DNA of 64,000 nucleotides from JAAYHG01 sp012735455. Lineage in GTDB: Bacteria; Bacillota; DTU030; DUMP01. The position numbers and the translations under genes are program-made. The notes under the pieces are model-generated. The model ran no database searches, was not told where the DNA came from, and saw only the letters and a list, made by a program, of their open reading frames with translations. Where the stretch lies: contig JBMNIX010000002.1 of NCBI GenBank assembly GCA_050951365.1, forward strand, positions 186,001 to 250,000. The letters run 5' to 3'. Positions 59,249-64,000 of this stretch are shown piece by piece (positions within the stretch are counted from its first letter, which is position 1; each line of letters opens with the position of its first letter).

Positions 59249-59278
59249 AAGCCAGGACAAGCCCTGGCTTTATTTCTT
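59249..59278 (+). terminator. Riboswitch-linked terminator
   Basis: 8-bp perfect stem AAGCCAGG / CCTGGCTT with loop ACAAGC, then TATTTCTT. It is placed right after the L-box, consistent with lysine-induced termination. Confidence 0.82.
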
Positions 59279-59300
59279 AAGTAGCGGAAGGAGGAGAAAC

Positions 59301-60716
59301 ATGGCCAAGCCAGCCAGCGGAGGAAGCGGCCGCTTTCGTCTGCGGATTCCCCACGTTTACGTCCTGCTCTTTATCATTATCCTTATCGCGGCCTTTGCCA
59401 GTTGGGTGGTAACCCCGGGAGAGTACAATCGTGTTGAAGGCCCCAACGGACGTATGGTGGTTGATCCTGAGTCCTATCACAACGTGGAGCCTGCCCCGAT
59501 TAAGTTTTTCCAACTGTTTCAGACAGTGCCCAAAGGCATGGTTGAAGCAGCCGACATCATCTTCTTTATCTTCATAGTGGGAGCGTCCTTCACTGTTGTC
59601 AATGCTACCGGAGCTATTCAGGCTGGTATCTCTAGTGCCACGCGTGCCCTGAAGGGTCGCGAACGCTGGATCATTCCCGTCATTATGTTCCTTTTTGCTC
59701 TGGGCGGTTCTATCTTTGGCATGGCCGAGGAGACCCTGGCCTTTATCCCCGTAATGGTTCCCTTTGCCCTTTCCCTTGGCTTTGACTCCATCACCGGTGC
59801 AGCCATAGTACTCACCGGTGCGGCTGCAGGTTTCGCTGCGGCGTTTATGAACCCCTTTACCATTGGCGTGGCCCAAGGTATTGCGGAACTCCCGACTTTC
59901 TCCGGTATGGGTTTCCGTATAGTCATGTGGATTGCCTTCCTGATCTTAACAGTCGGGTATGTTTTCGTCTATGCCGGTAAGGTGAAGGCTAATCCGGCTC
60001 TGAGCCTCATGTATGAAGAAGATAAGCGGAATGAGGATGAGTTTGACATTGAAAAGCTGGCCAAACTCGAGTTACACCACATCCTGGTCCTGGCAGTCCT
60101 GTTTCTTGCCATTGTTGTTCTGGTTTGGGGTGTGGTTGAACAGGGTTGGTACATTATCGAGATCGCTGGACTCTTTGTCACCCTGGCTGTATTTGCTGGC
60201 CTCGCAGGAAAACTAACCCCTGATCAGATTGCCGAGGAGTTTGTGAAGGGTGCTGCGGACCTGGCTTACGGGGCACTTCTGGTGGGCTTAGCCCGGGCTA
60301 TCCTGGTGGCGCTCTCTGAGGGACGTATCCTGGACACCCTGATTCACTTCCTGGCTTCAAGTATCATGGGACTTCCCAGTATCTTCAGCGCCCTGGGAAT
60401 GTACATCGTCCAGTGCCTGCTCAATTTCCCTATCCCCTCCGGGAGTGGCCAGGCGGCGGTTACCATGCCTATCATGTCCCCGCTGGCGGATATCTTGGGA
60501 GTTACCAGGCAGACGGCGGTGGTAGCCTTCCAACTGGGCGACGGTATTTCCAACATCCTTGCCCCCACATCTGGTTATTTTATGGCTGGTTTGGCCCTCG
60601 CTCGCATTCCTTGGGTGAAGTGGGTTAAGTGGATACTGCCTCTGATCATTGCCCAATACGTCTTGGGCGGTATCTTTGTAACCATCGCCCACATCATGAA
60701 GCTAGGGCCCTTCTAA
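59301..60716 (+). CDS. YfcC-family permease, predicted lysine/basic amino acid transporter
   Basis: 471 aa from ATG 59301 (AAGGAGGAG just upstream); the longer open frame back to 59049 runs through the riboswitch and is rejected. About twelve helices, with family segments SWVVTPGEYNRVEGPNGR, GGSIFGMAEETLAFIPVMVP, NFPIPSGSGQAAVTMPIMSP and DGISNILAPTSGYFMAGL. YfcC/ArcD-2-type proteins are thought to carry basic amino acids or act as exchangers. The lysine riboswitch makes lysine, or a lysine compound, the likely substrate. Confidence 0.87.
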   Translation: MAKPASGGSGRFRLRIPHVYVLLFIIILIAAFASWVVTPGEYNRVEGPNGRMVVDPESYHNVEPAPIKFFQLFQTVPKGMVEAADIIFFIFIVGASFTVVNATGAIQAGISSATRALKGRERWIIPVIMFLFALGGSIFGMAEETLAFIPVMVPFALSLGFDSITGAAIVLTGAAAGFAAAFMNPFTIGVAQGIAELPTFSGMGFRIVMWIAFLILTVGYVFVYAGKVKANPALSLMYEEDKRNEDEFDIEKLAKLELHHILVLAVLFLAIVVLVWGVVEQGWYIIEIAGLFVTLAVFAGLAGKLTPDQIAEEFVKGAADLAYGALLVGLARAILVALSEGRILDTLIHFLASSIMGLPSIFSALGMYIVQCLLNFPIPSGSGQAAVTMPIMSPLADILGVTRQTAVVAFQLGDGISNILAPTSGYFMAGLALARIPWVKWVKWILPLIIAQYVLGGIFVTIAHIMKLGPF

Positions 60717-60741
60717 AATACAGCCTAAATAAGCTTTGCAG

Positions 60742-60767
60742 GAGGGCGCAGTTGCTGCGCCCTCTTC
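60742..60767 (+). terminator. Hairpin between permease and peptidase genes
   Basis: 10-bp perfect stem GAGGGCGCAG / CTGCGCCCTC with TTG loop, but only TTCT after it. It may be a partial terminator or a processing or stability hairpin that sets relative expression. Confidence 0.55.
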
Positions 60768-60801
60768 TAGGGTCAAGGTATCTATGATCGGAGGTTAAAG
60801 G

Positions 60802-61983
60802 ATGGAGAGCAAACTTGCTGCCCTAAAAGCACAGGCCTGGGCAACAATTGAAAAGCTGTGCCTGCGGCTGGATGAATTACGTTTGGCCATCCACAGCCAT
60901 CCCGAGTTAGGAGGACAGGAGTTTTTTGCTCAGGACCTTCTGTCCAGTGAGCTGGAGAAGGGCGGCTTTACGGTAGAACGTGGTTACTGCGCCATACCCA
61001 CGGCCTTCCATGCCGTCTTGAAGGGCAAGAGTGACCGTCCGGCGGTGGCTCTGCTGGCCGAGTATGACGCCCTGCCCGGGATCGGGCATGCGTGCGGGCA
61101 CAATATCATCGGTACTGCCAGTGTGGGTGCGGCCCTGGCCCTGGCGCCGCTCCTGCCGCACCTACCTGGTAGCCTGCACGTGTTCGGTACCCCGGCTGAG
61201 GAGACCAATGGTGCCAAGGTGACCCTGGCTGCCGCCGGTTCCTTCAGCCAGATAGATGCTGCCATGATGATGCACCCCTCTGGCCGCACGGTGCTCATGG
61301 CGCCATCGCTCGCCATGGACGCCATCGAGTTTAGTTTTAAAGGCCGCGCTGCACATGCTGCGTCTGCTCCCCACGAGGGCATCAATGCGTTGGATGCAGT
61401 TTTGATAACCTTTAACGCTATCAACGCCCTGCGCGAGCACGTCCGACCCGATGTGCGTATCCACGGCATCATCACCAAGGGCGGCGAGGCACCCAATGTT
61501 GTTCCTGAGGAGGCTGTGGCACGCTTCTACATCCGGGCGGCGCGGCGCAGTTATCTAAACCAAGTGGTGGAAAAGGTGATCAACTGTGCCCGGGCTGGTG
61601 CCCTGGCCACAGGGGCAGAGCTTAGCGTAAGCAACTTCGAGTACTCCTTCGATGAAATGCGCAACAACTCTGTCCTGGCAGTGGCCATGCGAGAAAACCT
61701 TGTGGCCTTGGGCGAAGAGGTCCATACCAGCGGAGAGGGCCTGGGCTCCTTAGACATGGGCAACGTCAGTCAGGTGGTGCCTTCTATTCACCCTTATATC
61801 GCCATTGGACCGGCCACCTTGACTTCGCACACGCGTGAGTTTGCCGAAGCAGCAGGTTCTGAAAGCGGACTGCGTGGCCTTATCGTCGGAGCCAAAGCCT
61901 TGGCAGCCACAGCACTGGATGTCTTGCTCACCCCTTCTTTGCTTGAGGCGGCCAAGGAAGAGTTTGAGAATTACCAGGGCTAA
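60802..61983 (+). CDS. M20 metallopeptidase/amidohydrolase, PM20D2-like
   Basis: 393 aa. Metal-binding residues appear in ALLAEYDALPGIGHACGHN (HACGHN is the M20D Cys/His motif), AEETNGAK and MMHPSG, with the dimerisation lid at about 175-290. This sequence type is close to PM20D2, whose mammalian member splits beta-alanyl-lysine and similar dipeptides; AbgB-like amidohydrolases are the alternative. It follows the lysine-riboswitch permease by 85 bases, so hydrolysis of a lysine conjugate to free lysine is an attractive inference. Confidence 0.84.
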   Translation: MESKLAALKAQAWATIEKLCLRLDELRLAIHSHPELGGQEFFAQDLLSSELEKGGFTVERGYCAIPTAFHAVLKGKSDRPAVALLAEYDALPGIGHACGHNIIGTASVGAALALAPLLPHLPGSLHVFGTPAEETNGAKVTLAAAGSFSQIDAAMMMHPSGRTVLMAPSLAMDAIEFSFKGRAAHAASAPHEGINALDAVLITFNAINALREHVRPDVRIHGIITKGGEAPNVVPEEAVARFYIRAARRSYLNQVVEKVINCARAGALATGAELSVSNFEYSFDEMRNNSVLAVAMRENLVALGEEVHTSGEGLGSLDMGNVSQVVPSIHPYIAIGPATLTSHTREFAEAAGSESGLRGLIVGAKALAATALDVLLTPSLLEAAKEEFENYQG

Positions 61984-61988
61984 ACCCC

Positions 61989-62018
61989 TTGACGATCAAT
62001 AAAGATATGTGGTAGACT
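61989..62018 (+). promoter_or_regulatory. Promoter of the second lysine-riboswitch unit
   Basis: TTGACG at 61989-61994, 18-base spacer, TAGACT at 62013-62018. Confidence 0.6.
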
Positions 62019-62061
62019 CAAACAAACTATATATTCAATACCTCATCTCTTCTTGGAGAGG

Positions 62062-62251
62062 GATGGGGTAGAGGTTGCGGGAGGCTATGAGTACCGGTAG
62101 GGAGCAGGGCAGTCTATGAACTACCGTGAAAGGGGCCACACCGCCGAAGTCCGTCCTTCGCCCCAAGGGACGTGGCTGGGGCTGCAGTTAAGAGCTGCAG
62201 AACTGTCACCCGGTTGGCTGACCCGGCGGCCGGGTGGAGCGCTATCTCATT
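62062..62251 (+). ncRNA. Lysine riboswitch (L-box) 2
   Basis: P1: GATGGGGTAG (62062-62071) with CTATCTCATT (62242-62251). The same ordered blocks as L-box 1 are present: TAGAGGTTGCGG, GAGTACC, GAAAGGGG (62128-62135), CCGCCGAAG (62141-62149) and AACTGTCACC (62201-62210). No clear terminator follows, so control may act on translation or through the region up to 62372. Confidence 0.92.
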
Positions 62252-62282
62252 CAGGGAGAGGAGGAGATGCAGGTGTATTTTT

Positions 62283-62360
62283 ATGTCTTACCGCCCGTAC
62301 ACCCAGGGCGCCGAAAACGGACTTGAGTTTATAGCTGCTTACTACAAACTAAGTCTGTAA
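62283..62360 (+). CDS. Candidate 25-aa small protein between L-box 2 and the antiporter
   Basis: ATG 62283 with AGGTG about 8 bases upstream opens a 25-codon frame beginning MSYRPYTQGAENG and ending AYYKLSL. Its stop codon TAA is part of the TAAGGAGG SD of the next gene, an arrangement typical of translationally coupled real genes. It is soluble and aromatic-rich, with no known family. It could be a leader peptide, a small regulator, or chance. Confidence 0.4.
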   Translation: MSYRPYTQGAENGLEFIAAYYKLSL

Positions 62361-62372
62361 GGAGGCGCAATC

Positions 62373-63950
62373 ATGGAAGGAACATACGGGTGGTTGTCTA
62401 TTATTCCGCCACTTATAGCTATTACTCTAGCCATCATAACCAAGGAAGTTCTTGTATCTTTATCCCTGGGCATTTTTGCCGGTGCCCTTATTCTGACGGG
62501 TTTCAATCCAGCCGGAGCCTTTACCAAGGCCGTGGAGATTGTTATCAACGCCATAGGTGACCCTGAATGGAACGTACGGGTGCTCCTCTTCGTCACCCTG
62601 TTGGGCGGTATTGTTGGTCTCCTGGCGCGTTCAGGCAGCCCCATCTCCTTTAGCCTTTGGGCCGTCAAGCGTGTCAAAAGCCGTTCCCTGGCCCTACTTA
62701 CCACCTGGCTTCTGGGCGTTATCATTTTCATGGATGACTACTTTAACTGTCTTACCGTGGGCACGGTGATGCGCCCCATCACCGACCGCTACCGTGTTTC
62801 CCGCGCCAAGCTTTCTTTCATCATTGATGCCACGGCGGCTCCAGTGTGCATACTCGTGCCGCTCTCTACGTGGGTAGCTTACGTGGTCTCCCTCTTGGCG
62901 CCAGAGTTTGAACACTACGGTATCGCCTTGAATCCTTTCCAGGCCTTTATGGCCACTATTCCGTATAACCTTTACGCCTGGCTCATCCTGGCCATGGTGC
63001 TCATTACCTCCTTTACCGATCTGGAGTTCGGTCCCATGGCCCGCCATGAGCGGCTGGCTCTGGAAAAGGGCATCCTCTACGATGAGTCCCTGGGCTCCCC
63101 TCCGGGCGACGACTTTTCTAACCTGGAGGTTGCCGAGGGCAGCCAACCAGTAGATCTTTTGGTACCCATTATCACCCTGGTGATTAGCACCATCGCCGCC
63201 ATGCTTGTTACCGGTGGCTATGGAGAGGTTGGTTTTTGGGATGCCATCATGAACACCGATTCCGCCACGTCGCTGGTATATGGAGCCACCATCTCCATCA
63301 TTGTTACAACCATCTTCTATCATTTCCGCCGTGTAGTGGCCATGCGGGATTCAATGACCGCCATAGTTCAGGGCTTTAAGTCCATGATGATGGCCATAGC
63401 AGTCCTTTCCTTGGCCTGGAGTATCGGCACCATCTGTAAGGAACTCGGTACCGGTATTTGGGTGGCCACCGTGGTTTCCCAGGGACTTCCGGCTTTCTTC
63501 ATCCCGGCTGCTCTGTTTATCTCCTCTGCCTTTATAGCCTTTGCCACCGGCACCTCTTGGGGCACCTTTGCCATTATGATCCCCATCGCGGTGCCTTTGG
63601 CCAACGCCGTAGGGCTCTACCTGATCCCTTCCGTGGCTGCAGTCCTGGCCGGTGGGACCTTGGGTGACCACTGCTCGCCCATCTCCGATACCACCATCAT
63701 GTCCTCCACCGGTGGTGCCTGTCACCACGTGGACCACGTTAACACGCAGCTGCCTTACGCTCTCACCGCAGCTGCAGTGGCCACAATTGGTTACCTTACG
63801 GTAGGCGTTATCCCCAGTGGCTGGCTGGTTCTGGTAGTAAGCGGCGCTATGTTCCTGGGTGTACTCAAGTTCCTGCACACCTTCTGGAACGACAGCTCAC
63901 CAAGTCTGGTGCCTTCCAGTTCAGTGGCGCACCAGAGCGAGGGTAATTAG
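62373..63950 (+). CDS. NhaC-family antiporter, predicted lysine transporter (LysW-like)
   Basis: 525 aa with about 11-12 helices. Family features: LLARSGSPISFSLWAVKRVK, GVIIFMDDYFNCLTVGTVMR, FATGTSWGTFAIMIPIAVPL and GDHCSPISDTTIMSSTG (substrate region). AAGGAGG precedes the ATG. Proteins of the NhaC superfamily under L-box control have been predicted to carry lysine (named LysW), probably with sodium or proton coupling. The riboswitch here supports that over a housekeeping sodium/proton antiporter. Confidence 0.87.
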   Translation: MEGTYGWLSIIPPLIAITLAIITKEVLVSLSLGIFAGALILTGFNPAGAFTKAVEIVINAIGDPEWNVRVLLFVTLLGGIVGLLARSGSPISFSLWAVKRVKSRSLALLTTWLLGVIIFMDDYFNCLTVGTVMRPITDRYRVSRAKLSFIIDATAAPVCILVPLSTWVAYVVSLLAPEFEHYGIALNPFQAFMATIPYNLYAWLILAMVLITSFTDLEFGPMARHERLALEKGILYDESLGSPPGDDFSNLEVAEGSQPVDLLVPIITLVISTIAAMLVTGGYGEVGFWDAIMNTDSATSLVYGATISIIVTTIFYHFRRVVAMRDSMTAIVQGFKSMMMAIAVLSLAWSIGTICKELGTGIWVATVVSQGLPAFFIPAALFISSAFIAFATGTSWGTFAIMIPIAVPLANAVGLYLIPSVAAVLAGGTLGDHCSPISDTTIMSSTGGACHHVDHVNTQLPYALTAAAVATIGYLTVGVIPSGWLVLVVSGAMFLGVLKFLHTFWNDSSPSLVPSSSVAHQSEGN

Positions 63951-63966
63951 TTCGACAGATCTAAAT

Positions 63967-63991
63967 CGGCCCACTAAGGGCCGTTTTTTTT
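63967..63991 (+). terminator. Terminator after the NhaC-family gene
   Basis: CGGCCC / GGGCCG stem with ACTAA loop, followed by eight Ts. Confidence 0.9.
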
Positions 63992-64000
63992 CTGGCCTCG

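Noticed and set aside
59049..59300. 84-codon N-terminal extension of the YfcC permease
   Set aside because: It runs through the lysine riboswitch and terminator; a strong SD sits just before ATG 59301, where the conserved protein begins.
62172..62282. Longer frame upstream of the 25-codon small ORF
   Set aside because: It lies within L-box 2 and has no SD; only the part from ATG 62283 is plausible.
1..64000. tRNA, rRNA, CRISPR arrays, insertion sequences, phage genes
   Set aside because: No cloverleaf, rRNA-like stretch, direct-repeat array, transposase or integrase was recognised on either strand.

Overview
This 64 kb window reads as chromosomal DNA of a spore-forming, probably anaerobic, member of the Firmicutes (Clostridia-like). 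The evidence is a GerA-type germinant receptor operon, GerM-domain lipoproteins, a SleL/YaaH-type cortex hydrolase, the walRKHI signalling operon with htrA and rlmH nearby, a bacterial V-type ATPase, S-layer-homology (SLH) anchored exoproteins and strong Gram-positive Shine-Dalgarno (SD) sequences, often with TTG or GTG starts. I saw no rRNA, tRNA, CRISPR array, transposase or prophage gene.

Layout. 1-6038: end of a PhoR-like kinase, then four exported proteins (GerM lipoprotein, GerM plus FG-GAP propeller lipoprotein, NHL-propeller lipoprotein, membrane-anchored zinc peptidase). 6088-10725: walR, walK, walH (with an apparent frameshift) and walI. 10763-19433: a nine-gene V-ATPase operon (order H-I-K-E-C-F-A-B-D) with its own promoter and terminator, sitting inside the wal-htrA-rlmH neighbourhood; subunit K carries the residues known to bind sodium in Enterococcus hirae NtpK. 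19494-22621: htrA, an orphan biotin-dependent carboxyltransferase and rlmH. 22871-27594: a flavin module (frameshifted double-FMN-domain lipoprotein, ApbE flavin transferase, LUD protein, small FMN-binding lipoprotein) with YmaF and Hsp20 genes on the other strand. 27696-28896: an unrecognised coiled-coil protein and a glutamine-rich protein. 28938-32758 (minus strand): gerAA-gerAB-gerAC. 33034-34242: MFS exporter. 34239-40008 (minus strand): [NiFe] hydrogenase small and large subunits, cytochrome b, maturation protease, geranylgeranyl-reductase-like flavoprotein and MenA, apparently one hydrogen-to-menaquinone operon.

40688-49566 is the most remarkable region. A textbook cobalamin riboswitch precedes an operon for a complete B12-uptake route: an SLH-anchored protein that joins an alpha/alpha-barrel to a DUF4430 beta-domain (the two-domain plan of intrinsic factor and transcobalamin), a lipoprotein with the beta-domain alone, EcfT, a fused double EcfA ATPase, a CbrT-like S component, and a second SLH-anchored protein with the alpha-barrel alone. 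The reading is that B12 is captured outside the cell by transcobalamin-like proteins and handed to an ECF transporter.

49682-56400 carries a CobC-like phosphatase, an unknown secreted protein, a degenerate SLH protein, a LysM/GH18 hydrolase and a class A PBP. 56605-63991 carries a DMT transporter, a D-aminoacylase-like amidohydrolase, and two lysine (L-box) riboswitches. The first precedes a YfcC-family permease plus a PM20D2-like M20 peptidase; the second precedes an NhaC-family antiporter. This suggests lysine acquisition by two unrelated carriers under the same signal.

Two genes (walH and the flavinylated lipoprotein) show frameshifts near their N-termini. Both bodies otherwise look conserved, so sequencing errors or very recent mutations are as likely as real loss.
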